This document shows, piece by piece, positions 17,024 through 24,855 of a stretch of 64,000 nucleotides of DNA (the first letter of the stretch is position 1; each line of letters starts with the position of its first letter). Below the pieces are notes generated by a model. That model had not been told where the DNA came from. It searched no databases and worked only from the letters and a program-made list of their open reading frames with translations. The stretch comes from Streptomyces sp. NBC_00663. GTDB lineage: Bacteria > Actinomycetota > Actinomycetes > Streptomycetales > Streptomycetaceae. The position numbers and the translations under genes were made by a program. The DNA lies in the NCBI RefSeq assembly GCF_036226885.1, contig NZ_CP109027.1, positions 9,362,001 through 9,426,000 of the forward strand, read 5' to 3'.

Positions 17024-18384
17024 GCCACATCCTCCTGCTGTCCGGAGCCTTCGGCGCGGTCGGCGACCCAGAACGTGCCGTCCGGGAAGCGGTACTCGGC
17101 GAGGGACTCCTGCCGCATGGTCGCGGAGAAGCCCGGGGCGAGCGGAGCGGTGTAGTGACCTTCACGCATCACCACGGGCTCGATGAAGTGCTGGTGGAGG
17201 TGGTCGACGTATTCGATGACCCGGTTCTCCGTCGTGCCGGACAGCGCCAGGAAGTCGAACATCGACAGGTGCTGGACCAGTTCGCACAGCCCGACCCCGC
17301 CGGCGTGCGGGCACACCGGCACCCCGAACTTGGCGGCGAGCAGCAGGATGGCGAGGTTCTCGTTGACCCCGCCGACCCGGGCCGCGTCGATCTGGAGGAC
17401 GTCGATGGCGTCGGCCTGGAGGAGCTGCTTGAAGATGACGCGGTTGTGCACATGCTCGCCGGTGGCGACCTTCACCGGCGCCACTGCCTGGCGTACGGAG
17501 GCGTGGCCGAGGATGTCGTCGGGGCTGGTGGGCTCCTCGATCCAGTACGGGTCGAATTCGGCGAGTGCGCGGGTCCAGTCGATCGCCTCGCCCACGTTCC
17601 AGCGCTGGTTGGCGTCGATGGCGATGCGGATGCCGTCGCCGACGGCGGCACGGGCGGCGCGCATGCGTCGGATGTCGTCGTCGAGGTCGGCGCCGACCTT
17701 GAGCTTGATCTGGGTGAAGCCGTCGGCGACGGCCTGCTTGGCGAGCCGGGTGAGCTTGTCGTCGGAGTAGCCGAGCCAGCCGGGGGAGGTGGTGTAACCC
17801 GGGTAGCCGCGCGCCAGCAGTACCGCCTCGCGCTCGGCGAGTCCCGCTCGGCCCTCGCGCAGCAGGGTGAGGGCGTCCTCGGGGGTGAGGGCGTCGGCGA
17901 TGTAGCGGAAGTCGACCTGGGACACCAGCCATTCCGGCGAGGCGTGGGCGAGCAGCTGCCACAGCGGCTTGCCCTCCCGCTTGGCGGTGAGGTCCCACAC
18001 GGCGTTCAGCACGGCTCCGATCGCCATGTGCATCACGCCCTTCTCGGGGCCGAGCCAGCGCAGCTGGCTGTCGCCGATCAGGTCCCGGCTGAGCGAGCCC
18101 GGGTCGGCGCACAGCTCCGTCACGGACCGTCCCAGCACATGGGGGCGCAGTGCGTTGATCGCGGCGACCTGGACGTCGTTGCCGCGTCCGATGGTGAAGG
18201 TGAAGCCGTGGCCTTCGAGCCCGTCGCCGGCGTCGGTGCGCAGCACGACGTAGGCGGCGGAGTAGTCGGGGTCCGGGTTCATCGCGTCCGAGCCGTCCAG
18301 TTCCCGTGAGGTCGGGAAGCGGACGTCGTAGGTGTCGACCGCGATGATCCGGGCGGAGGTTGCAGTCAAGGTCGTGCCTTTCAC
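17020..18384 (-). CDS. L-fuconate dehydratase (enolase superfamily)
   Basis: About 454 residues. It dehydrates L-fuconate to 2-keto-3-deoxy-L-fuconate and belongs to the mandelate-racemase-like enolase superfamily. The N-terminal capping domain opens with TYDVRFPTSRELDGSDAMN, a stretch characteristic of fuconate dehydratases. The barrel supplies the Lys-x-Lys base (QIKLKVGAD), metal-ligand Asp in IAIDANQRWN, Glu in WIEEPTSPDD, a third ligand in VATGEHVHNR and catalytic His in CPHAGGVGLCE. GTG 18384 overlaps the hydrolase stop as GTGA; a TTG at 18369 with AAAGG seven bases upstream is an alternative start. A longer open frame through the upstream gene is a shadow. Confidence 0.92.
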   Translation of the reverse strand: MKGTTLTATSARIIAVDTYDVRFPTSRELDGSDAMNPDPDYSAAYVVLRTDAGDGLEGHGFTFTIGRGNDVQVAAINALRPHVLGRSVTELCADPGSLSRDLIGDSQLRWLGPEKGVMHMAIGAVLNAVWDLTAKREGKPLWQLLAHASPEWLVSQVDFRYIADALTPEDALTLLREGRAGLAEREAVLLARGYPGYTTSPGWLGYSDDKLTRLAKQAVADGFTQIKLKVGADLDDDIRRMRAARAAVGDGIRIAIDANQRWNVGEAIDWTRALAEFDPYWIEEPTSPDDILGHASVRQAVAPVKVATGEHVHNRVIFKQLLQADAIDVLQIDAARVGGVNENLAILLLAAKFGVPVCPHAGGVGLCELVQHLSMFDFLALSGTTENRVIEYVDHLHQHFIEPVVMREGHYTAPLAPGFSATMRQESLAEYRFPDGTFWVADRAEGSGQQEDVA

Positions 18385-19232
18385 GCTTGGCCGAAGGTCT
18401 GGCGCTGGCTGCCGAGCCCGTCCACGGACAGCTCGACGGTGTCGCCGGGACGCAGATACGGGGTGCCGGGCAGGCCGAGGGCCACGCCCGCGGGCGTACC
18501 GGTGTTGATCACGTCGCCCGGTTCCAGAACCATGTACTGGCTCAGGTACGACACGATGTGGTCGACCGGGAAGATCATGTCGCTGGTGTGGCCGTCCTGC
18601 CGCTTCACGCCGTTGACGCTCAGGTGCAGTCCGAGGTTCTGCGGGTCGCCGGCCTCGTCGGCGGTGACCAGCCAGGGGCCGAGGGGATTGAACGTCTCGC
18701 ACGACTTGCCGAGGTCCCACTGGGGTGAGTACTCCAGCTGGAACTCGCGCTCCGAGACGTCGTGGCTGACCGCGTAGCCGGCGATCACGTCCCGCGCGGC
18801 GGCCGGTCCGTCGAGGTAGCGGGCCCGGCGGCCGATGACGACCGCGAGCTCTACCTCCCAGTCGGTCTTCACCGAGCCGCGGGGGATCAGCACCTCGTCG
18901 TACGGGCCGACGACCGTGCCCGGGTCCTTCATGAACACCACCGGACGCGGAGGGATCTGCGCGCCGGTCTCGGCGGCGTGGTCCCGGTAGTTCAGACCGA
19001 CGCAGACGATCTTCCCCGGGCGGGCGATCGGAGCGCCGATCCGCAGACCGTCGGTGTCCAGTTCGGGCAGCTCGCCCGCCACGACCGCGGCACGGGCCCG
19101 CTGGACACCGTCCCCGGCGAGGAAGGCGCCGTCGATGTCGGAGGCCAAGGAGGACAGGTCCAGCAGCCGCCCGTCGTCGGTGCGGACGGCGGGCCGTTCC
19201 TCGCCGGGGGGCCCGACTCGTAGCAGTTTCAC
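18381..19232 (-). CDS. 2,4-diketo-3-deoxy-L-fuconate hydrolase (FAH family)
   Basis: A 283-residue fumarylacetoacetate hydrolase-family enzyme, first gene of the leftward operon. The FAH core includes ICVGLNYRDHAAETG and metal-ligand Glu residues in KTDWEVELAVVIGR, with an Asp in AVSHDVSEREFQ and the PGDVINTGTPAGV loop. In this pathway the family cleaves 2,4-diketo-3-deoxy-L-fuconate to pyruvate and L-lactate. That makes an aldolase unnecessary, and none is seen here. GTG 19232 has AAGGGAG seven bases upstream, the strongest ribosome site in the operon. The substrate is inferred from family and neighbours. Confidence 0.88.
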   Translation of the reverse strand: MKLLRVGPPGEERPAVRTDDGRLLDLSSLASDIDGAFLAGDGVQRARAAVVAGELPELDTDGLRIGAPIARPGKIVCVGLNYRDHAAETGAQIPPRPVVFMKDPGTVVGPYDEVLIPRGSVKTDWEVELAVVIGRRARYLDGPAAARDVIAGYAVSHDVSEREFQLEYSPQWDLGKSCETFNPLGPWLVTADEAGDPQNLGLHLSVNGVKRQDGHTSDMIFPVDHIVSYLSQYMVLEPGDVINTGTPAGVALGLPGTPYLRPGDTVELSVDGLGSQRQTFGQA

Positions 19233-19311
19233 TGGGCAACTCCCTTGCCATGGGTGTTCATCAGGGGGATCGGCCGCTCGACTCAGTCATCGGAGGATTG
19301 GCGGCAGGGTG

Positions 19312-19341
19312 ACCTTAAGCCCAGGGAGGGGCGACTGACAA
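19312..19341 (-). promoter_or_regulatory. Candidate promoter of the fucose/lactate operon
   Basis: Read leftward, TTGTCA (19341-19336) and TAAGGT (19317-19312) are separated by 18 bases, close to a streptomycete housekeeping promoter. They would give a leader of roughly 70 bases before GTG 19232. The operator palindrome begins six bases upstream of the -35 box. Confidence 0.4.
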
Positions 19342-19346
19342 CGGAG

Positions 19347-19357
19347 ACCTCGGATGT
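19347..19357. promoter_or_regulatory. Putative fucose-regulon operator at the catabolic operon
   Basis: ACCTCGGATGT, i.e. ACATCCGAGGT on the minus strand, one mismatch from the palindrome. On the plus strand it is followed by ATT, resembling the ATA tails at the fucosidase sites. It abuts the candidate leftward promoter. Confidence 0.58.
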
Positions 19358-20030
19358 ATTTTCCGCTCGATGACGTCACCGCGGCCAAAGCCTGGTCGAT
19401 AGATCCATTTTTCCTTCCCGTGGGGACGGGAAGAGGCACCTTCCTCCGATGAATGTCTGCTGTGCTCTCGTCATCGTTTCCCCTGCTGAGAGCGCAACGC
19501 CTCACGAGAACCACCAGGGAGTCGAGGGCTGGGGTGCCGCCTCTCGCCCGCCCCGGCCCCGCCTCTGCCTGCGGTACGGGGACGCCTTTGCCGAATCGTG
19601 AACTGTCGTCGCCTGGCGCCACATCTGCCGGAGATTGATAAAAGACCAGGTGGCTGCCGGTCTGTGGCAGGTGACCCAGGAGTTTCAGGTCGGTCGGTGA
19701 TGTCGTGAGACCCCACGCGACGTAAATCGGTGCGGGCTGGCTCTTGTCAACGTCGGCAACACCGTCGTAACGTCTCGGCGTCCGAGAGACATCGGAGGAC
19801 TGGCCCCGCACGGTCGCGGTGCCCGCACTCGACCCGCACAGTGCGTCCGTCCGGCCTCCCTGTCCTTCGGACTGACCCTCCCTCACGCCCTCGTCGGGCG
19901 CGGTCCACAACTGCCCTGTGCCGGATCCGCAGCCTGCCCGGCCGGCGGCCTCGTCCTCCCCCGCAGGCGAGTCGCCACCCTTCACCGTCGCCCGGCGGCT
20001 CCCCGCCCTGCCTGAAGAGAGAACACGGTC

Positions 20031-21080
20031 ATGAAGCTCCCTCGCCCCCGCTCCACCGCCGCAGCCGTCACCGCCGTCCTCGCTGCCATGTCGCTCGCCA
20101 CCGCGTGCAACCGGGAGAGTTCCGACGCGGTCGGCGCCGGCAGCGACAAGCCGGCCATCGGCATCGACCTGCCGCGCTCCGACTCCGACTTCTGGAACTC
20201 CTACGCGCAGTACGTGAAGACGGACATCAAGACCGACGGCATCCACGCCCTGCCGCTGAGCAACTCGCAGAACGACGTCACCAAGCTGGTCGCCAACGTC
20301 CAGGTGTTCGAGAACACCGGCGCCAAGGCCGTCGTCATGGCCCCGCAGGACACCGGCGCCATCGCCTCCACCCTCGACACCCTGGCCTCGAAGAAGATCC
20401 CCGTGGTCAGCGTCGACACCCGGCCCGACAAGGGCGACGTCTACATGGTGGTCCGCGCCGACAACCGCGCGTACGGCACCAAGGCGTGCGAGTACCTCGG
20501 CAAGCAGCTGGGCGGCGAGGGCAAGGTCGCCGAGTTGCAGGGCGCCCTGGACTCCATCAACGGACGCGACCGGTCCGAGGCGTTCGCGGAGTGCATGAAG
20601 ACCAAGTTCCCCAAGATCAAGATCTTTGAGCTGCCCACCGACTGGAAGGGCGACGTCGCCTCCGCCAAGCTCCAGTCGCTGCTCGCCCAGCACCCGGACC
20701 TGAACGGCGTCTACATGCAGGCCGGCGGTGTCTTCCTCCAGCCCACCCTCGCCCTCCTGGAGCAGAAGAAGCTGCTCAAGCCGGCCGGCGAGAAGGGCCA
20801 CATCACGATCATCTCCAACGACGGCATCCCGCAGGAGTTCGACGCCATCCGCAAGGGCCAGATCGACGCCACGATCTCCCAGCCCGCCGACCTGTACGCG
20901 AAGTACGCGCTGTACTACGCCCAGGCCGCGGCCGACGGAAAGACCTTCAAGCCGGGCAAGACCGACCACGACTCCACGATCGTCAAGATCCCCAACGGTC
21001 TGGAGGACCAGCTGCCCGCGCCGCTGGTGACCAAGGACAACGTGGACGACAAGACCCTGTGGGGCAACAACGTCGGCTGA
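20031..21080 (+). CDS. Sugar ABC transporter substrate-binding lipoprotein (probable L-fucose)
   Basis: A 349-residue periplasmic-binding-protein-fold lipoprotein (type 1, ribose/rhamnose-binding-like). The signal peptide ends in lipobox LATAC with lipidated Cys near residue 26. Two Rossmann lobes follow, with typical stretches AIGIDLPRSDSDFW, KAVVMAPQDTGAI, VVSVDTRPDKGD and ITIISNDGIPQEFDAI. ATG 20031 follows a GAAGAGAGAA ribosome site. It heads a rightward operon with ATPase, permease and GntR regulator, divergent from the L-fucose catabolic operon. L-fucose liberated by the exported fucosidases is therefore the likely ligand; other deoxy sugars remain possible. Confidence 0.85.
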   Translation: MKLPRPRSTAAAVTAVLAAMSLATACNRESSDAVGAGSDKPAIGIDLPRSDSDFWNSYAQYVKTDIKTDGIHALPLSNSQNDVTKLVANVQVFENTGAKAVVMAPQDTGAIASTLDTLASKKIPVVSVDTRPDKGDVYMVVRADNRAYGTKACEYLGKQLGGEGKVAELQGALDSINGRDRSEAFAECMKTKFPKIKIFELPTDWKGDVASAKLQSLLAQHPDLNGVYMQAGGVFLQPTLALLEQKKLLKPAGEKGHITIISNDGIPQEFDAIRKGQIDATISQPADLYAKYALYYAQAAADGKTFKPGKTDHDSTIVKIPNGLEDQLPAPLVTKDNVDDKTLWGNNVG

Positions 21081-21184
21081 CGACGGCGACACACGACCGC
21101 GATGAGGAGGGACGGGCGGCCTCCTCCCTCCTCGCCGCTTCCCACGCTCCTTGGCCCCTCCGCACACGAAGGACGGAAACCGAT

Positions 21185-22765
21185 ATGGCGGACACCGCGA
21201 CCGCCCCGAGCACCGGCCCCGGGCATCCGGCCCCGGTGGCCGAGGCGACCGGGATCAGCAAACGATTCGGCGCGACCGTCGCGCTGCGCGACGCCCGCAT
21301 CAGCATCGCCGCGGGCGAGTCGCACGCCCTGGTGGGACGCAACGGCGCCGGCAAGTCGACCCTCGTGTCGATCCTCACCGGCATCCAGCAGCCCGACACC
21401 GGATCACTGCGTTTCTCCGGCGAGCCGGCGCCCGCCTTCGGCGACATCGACGCCTGGCGCTCCCGCGTCGCCTGCGTCTACCAGCGCTCCACGATCATCG
21501 GTGAACTGACCGTCGCCGAGAACCTCTTTCTGAACCGGCAGAGCGGCGGCGCGGTACAGCCCATCCGCTGGAAGCAACTCCGGGCGCGCGCCGCTGAGTT
21601 GCTCGGCGAGTACGGTGTGGCCGTCGACCCCGGCGCGCGGGCCAAGGACCTGACCGTCGAGCAGCGGCAGTTCGTCGAGATCGCCCGGGCGCTGTCCTTC
21701 GGCGCCCGCTTCATCATCCTCGACGAGCCGACCGCCAAGCTCGACGCCCGCGGCATCGGCCGCCTCTTCGACAAGCTCCGCGCCCTTCAGGAGCAGGGCG
21801 TCGCCTTCCTCTTCATCTCCCACCATCTGCAAGAGGTGTACGACCTCTGTAGCACCGTCACCGTCTACCGCGACGCGGCCCACGTCCTCACCGCGCCGGT
21901 CGCCGAACTCGGCCACCGCGAACTGGTGGAGGCCATGACGGGGGAGTCCGCCGCCTCGGACACCGCGGCCGTCGGCGGCCCCCGCACGGCACCCACGGGT
22001 TCCGAAGTGCTCGCCGTCGACGGCCTCACGCTGCCGGGCGCCTGCCAGGAGCTGTCCCTGTCGGTGCGCTCCGGTGAGGTCGTCGGCCTCGCCGGAGCGG
22101 CGGCGAGCGGCAATGTGCAGGTGGGCGAGGCGATCGCCGGACTGCACCGCGCCGAGGACGGCAGGATCTCGGTGGGCGACCTGACCGTGCGCACCGGCAG
22201 TGTGCCGTCCGCCCTCGCCGCCGGCGTCGGCTTCGTCCCCGAGGACCGCCACCTCCAGGGGCTGGTCAACAATCGCAGCGTGGCGGAGAACGCGACGCTC
22301 ACCGTCACCGACCAGCTCGGCCCGTTCGGCACGGTGCTGCCCTCCCGGACCAGGGCCTTCGCCGGCCGCATGATCAGGGACCTGGACATCAAGACCCCGG
22401 GCGCCGCCACCCCGGTCTCCGCTCTCTCCGGCGGCAACCAGCAGAAGGTCGTCATCGCCCGCGCCCTGGCCACCGACCCCCGCGTCCTGGTCGCCATCAG
22501 GCCCACCAACGGCGTCGACGTCAAGTCCAAGGAGTTCCTGCTCGGCAGGATCCGGCAGGTCGCCGACGGCGGCAAGGCGGCGCTGATCGTCTCCGACGAA
22601 CTCGACGACCTCAAGGTGTGCGACCGCGTCGTCGTCATGTTCCACGGCCGGACGGTCGCCGAGTTCGAGCGCGGCTGGAAGGACGAGGACGTCGTCGCCG
22701 CCATGGAGGGCGTCGGCACCACCCCAGCATCCACCGCATCCGGCACCGACAAGCACGGAAGGTAG
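21185..22765 (+). CDS. Sugar ABC transporter ATPase (tandem NBD, RbsA-like)
   Basis: A 526-residue tandem ATP-binding subunit. NBD1 has Walker A GRNGAGKST and Walker B FIILDEPTAKLD. NBD2 has a degenerate Walker A region (AGAAASGNVQVGE), a good signature LSGGNQQK, and a Walker B written VLVAIRPTNGVD in which the usual Asp-Glu is missing. A weakened second site is common in RbsA-type proteins, so only NBD1 plus a composite site may hydrolyse ATP. The ATG is 21185; the open frame runs further upstream but without supporting features. The permease gene begins two bases after the stop. Confidence 0.9.
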   Translation: MADTATAPSTGPGHPAPVAEATGISKRFGATVALRDARISIAAGESHALVGRNGAGKSTLVSILTGIQQPDTGSLRFSGEPAPAFGDIDAWRSRVACVYQRSTIIGELTVAENLFLNRQSGGAVQPIRWKQLRARAAELLGEYGVAVDPGARAKDLTVEQRQFVEIARALSFGARFIILDEPTAKLDARGIGRLFDKLRALQEQGVAFLFISHHLQEVYDLCSTVTVYRDAAHVLTAPVAELGHRELVEAMTGESAASDTAAVGGPRTAPTGSEVLAVDGLTLPGACQELSLSVRSGEVVGLAGAAASGNVQVGEAIAGLHRAEDGRISVGDLTVRTGSVPSALAAGVGFVPEDRHLQGLVNNRSVAENATLTVTDQLGPFGTVLPSRTRAFAGRMIRDLDIKTPGAATPVSALSGGNQQKVVIARALATDPRVLVAIRPTNGVDVKSKEFLLGRIRQVADGGKAALIVSDELDDLKVCDRVVVMFHGRTVAEFERGWKDEDVVAAMEGVGTTPASTASGTDKHGR

Positions 22766-22767
22766 TC

Positions 22768-23814
22768 ATGTCCGCCACCACAGAGCTCACCGAGCCCACA
22801 GCCAGCCCGGCGGGACCGGCCGCCCCCGCGGACACCGCCCGTCGCCGGATCGACCTCGGCCGCTTCCGCGAACTGTCCCTGGTCCCGGCCATCCTCGTGC
22901 TGATGCTGATCGGGTTCATCGTCTCGCCGGCGTTCCTCACCTCGGACAACCTCATCGGCGTACTGCAACAGTCCACCGAACTGAGCCTGCTGGTCCTCGC
23001 CACGACGTTCATCCTGATCTGCGGGCGGATGGACCTCTCCCTGGAGTCCACCATCGGTGTGGCTCCCGTCATCGCCGTCTGGCTGGTCCTGCCCACCAGC
23101 GGCGGCCGGTTCAACGGCCTCGGGCTCTTCCCGGAATGGACGGCCGTCCCGCTCTGTCTGCTGGTCGGCGCGGTGATCGGTGCCGTCAACGGCTTCCTGA
23201 TCCTCAAGCTGCGCCTGAACGGCTTCATCGTCACGCTCGGCGCCCTGACCATGCTGCGCGGCCTTCAGGTCGCCCTGTCCGAGGGCCAGTCCATCGTCGA
23301 ACTGCCCTCCTCCTTCACCTACTTGGGAAAGGCGTCCTGGCTGGGTGCACCCGCCGCCATCTGGGTGTGCGGGGTGCTCTTCGCGATCGGCGGCGGCGCC
23401 CTGGCCTGGCTGCGGCACGGCCGCGCGCTGTACGCGATCGGCGGCAACGCCGAGGCGGCCCGCACGGCCGGTATCCGCGTCGACCGGATCGTGTGGATCG
23501 TCCTCATCATCGGCAGCGTGCTCGCCGCGTTCGCCGGCATCCTCTACAGCGGCCACTACGGCTCCATCTCCGCCACCCAGGGCAGTGGCTGGATCTTCCA
23601 GGTCTTCGCCGCGACCGTCATCGGCGGGGTCAGCCTCAACGGCGGCAAGGGCTCCGTCTTCGGCGCCCTGACCGGTGTCCTCACCCTCCAACTCGTCGTC
23701 AACGTCATGACGTTGGCCGGCGTGCCGCCGCTGTGGAACCAGTTCCTCAACGGCGCGATCATCATCGTCGCGCTGATCATCTCCCGCTTCGCCTCGGGCG
23801 AGAAGCAAGAATGA
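22768..23814 (+). CDS. Sugar ABC transporter permease (RbsC-like)
   Basis: A 348-residue membrane permease of the branched-chain/ribose type, with about ten hydrophobic segments. The cytoplasmic EAA-like loop includes YAIGGNAEAARTAGIRVDRI, a hallmark of this family, and GGKGSVFGALTGVL lies near the C-terminus. It probably works as a homodimer with the tandem ATPase and the lipoprotein. ATG 22768 has GGAAGG upstream. A perfect inverted repeat follows the gene before the regulator. Confidence 0.9.
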   Translation: MSATTELTEPTASPAGPAAPADTARRRIDLGRFRELSLVPAILVLMLIGFIVSPAFLTSDNLIGVLQQSTELSLLVLATTFILICGRMDLSLESTIGVAPVIAVWLVLPTSGGRFNGLGLFPEWTAVPLCLLVGAVIGAVNGFLILKLRLNGFIVTLGALTMLRGLQVALSEGQSIVELPSSFTYLGKASWLGAPAAIWVCGVLFAIGGGALAWLRHGRALYAIGGNAEAARTAGIRVDRIVWIVLIIGSVLAAFAGILYSGHYGSISATQGSGWIFQVFAATVIGGVSLNGGKGSVFGALTGVLTLQLVVNVMTLAGVPPLWNQFLNGAIIIVALIISRFASGEKQE

Positions 23815-23826
23815 CCACGCCGCGTA

Positions 23827-23864
23827 CGGCTCCGCCCGTCTGCTCCCCACCACGGGCGGAGCCG
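23827..23864 (+). terminator. Intercistronic hairpin between permease and gntR genes
   Basis: Perfect 13-base arms (23827-23839 and 23852-23864) with a 12-base loop. It may act as a partial terminator or 3' stabiliser, lowering regulator expression relative to the transporter. Confidence 0.6.
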
Positions 23865-23896
23865 CACGCATTGCACCTGCACGGAGAGGCACCCCC

Positions 23897-24598
23897 ATGG
23901 CACTGACCGACGAGGCCATCGACAGGATCAAGAACATGATCGTCGCGGGCGAACTCGCGCCGGGCTCCCGTCTGCCCAGGGAAGAGGTGCTGGCCGGGCA
24001 GCTCGGGCTGTCCCGCAACTCGCTGCGCGAAGCCGTCCGCGCGCTGACCGCCATGCGCATCCTGATCAGCCGGCAGGGCGACGGCACCTATGTCTCCAGC
24101 CTGGAGCCGCACCTCCTGCTCGAAAGCCTGTCCTTCGCCGCGGACGTCTCCCAGGGACACAACGCCCTGCAACTGCTCCAGGTCCGCAGGCTGCTCGAAC
24201 CACAGGCGACCGGACTGGCCGCGGCGCTGCTGCGGCCGGAGGACCTCCAGGAGCTGCGTGACCTCCTGGACCAGTGCCGCTCGGCCGCCAGCGTCGAGGA
24301 GTTCGTCGCGCACGACATCGCCTTCCACCTCAGGATCGTGGAGGCCGTCGGCAATCCGGTGCTGTCCATGCTGCTGAGCGTGCTCTCCACCCGCACCCAG
24401 CGCGTCCGCATCATCCGAGGCAGCCACATCCGCCAGGCCCTGGACAACGCCCACCAGGACCACGAGGCGATCCTGCGCGCGCTGGAGTCGCGTGACGCCC
24501 TGCTGGCCGTCTCCGCCGCGACCGTCCACATCACCGCCGTCGAACAGTGGCTGGCGACGAGCCTGAACGACGACTCACTCCCGGCGATCGACGGCTGA
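23897..24598 (+). CDS. FadR-subfamily GntR transcriptional regulator (FCD domain)
   Basis: A 233-residue regulator. The N-terminal winged helix (about 1-70) contains GELAPGSRLPREEVLAGQL, LGLSRNSLREAVRALTAM and a wing ISRQGDGTYVSS. The C-terminal FCD ligand domain carries the metal-site pattern HDIAFHLRIVEAVGN and a later His in AHQDHEAIL. FCD regulators often sense sugar acids or carboxylates; a fucose-pathway intermediate (for example fuconate) would fit. It is the last gene of the transporter operon and the only dedicated regulator in the fucose island. It is therefore the best candidate for the ACATCCGATGT sites, though no such site precedes its own gene. ATG 23897 follows GGAGAGG. Confidence 0.9.
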   Translation: MALTDEAIDRIKNMIVAGELAPGSRLPREEVLAGQLGLSRNSLREAVRALTAMRILISRQGDGTYVSSLEPHLLLESLSFAADVSQGHNALQLLQVRRLLEPQATGLAAALLRPEDLQELRDLLDQCRSAASVEEFVAHDIAFHLRIVEAVGNPVLSMLLSVLSTRTQRVRIIRGSHIRQALDNAHQDHEAILRALESRDALLAVSAATVHITAVEQWLATSLNDDSLPAIDG

Positions 24599-24800
24599 CA
24601 GCCCGCACCAGAACGATGAAGCATCCCTCGCGCGCGGCGGGACGCGGAAGCCCGACAGCGTCTGATCGACGTGGTTGCGCTGGTCTGCGAGCCGAACCGG
24701 GCGCACCGGGCGCGGAGCGGGGACTTGCCGGGTCGGCGGGTCAGTCAGGAGAGACCTGCGTCGCCACGTCTTCTGGCCCGGCTCGGCCGAGGCGTCGGCG

Positions 24801-24838
24801 CCGGGCGCCTCACCGACCGACGTCGGTCAGGCGCCCGG
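24801..24838. terminator. Bidirectional hairpin terminator
   Basis: Near-perfect inverted repeat of 38 bases between the converging gntR and tannase genes; the arms begin and end with CCGGGCGCCT and its complement. Confidence 0.8.
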
Positions 24839-24855
24839 ACCCTTCGCAGTGGCCG

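Larger units (their letters stand above)
19233..20030. other. Divergent regulatory region of fucose operon and transporter
   Basis: About 800 bases with no recognisable gene; long open frames here show no family features. It contains the leftward promoter (19312-19341), an operator-like palindrome (19347) and a perfect 8-base inverted repeat at 19414-19433. A weaker partial match to the operator, ACATCGGAGGA at 19789-19799, lies towards the transporter gene. The length suggests separate promoters for the two directions, or an undetected small RNA or leader. Confidence 0.55.

Noticed and set aside
18385..19251. A long frame joining the fuconate dehydratase to upstream sequence
   Set aside because: The upstream part is an Arg/Gly/Pro-rich shadow of the FAH gene. 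The dehydratase fold begins at the GTG that overlaps the FAH stop.
19287..21167. A 626-codon minus-strand frame over the divergent region and the binding-protein gene
   Set aside because: Repetitive Val/Gly/Leu composition typical of antisense shadow, with no recognisable domain.
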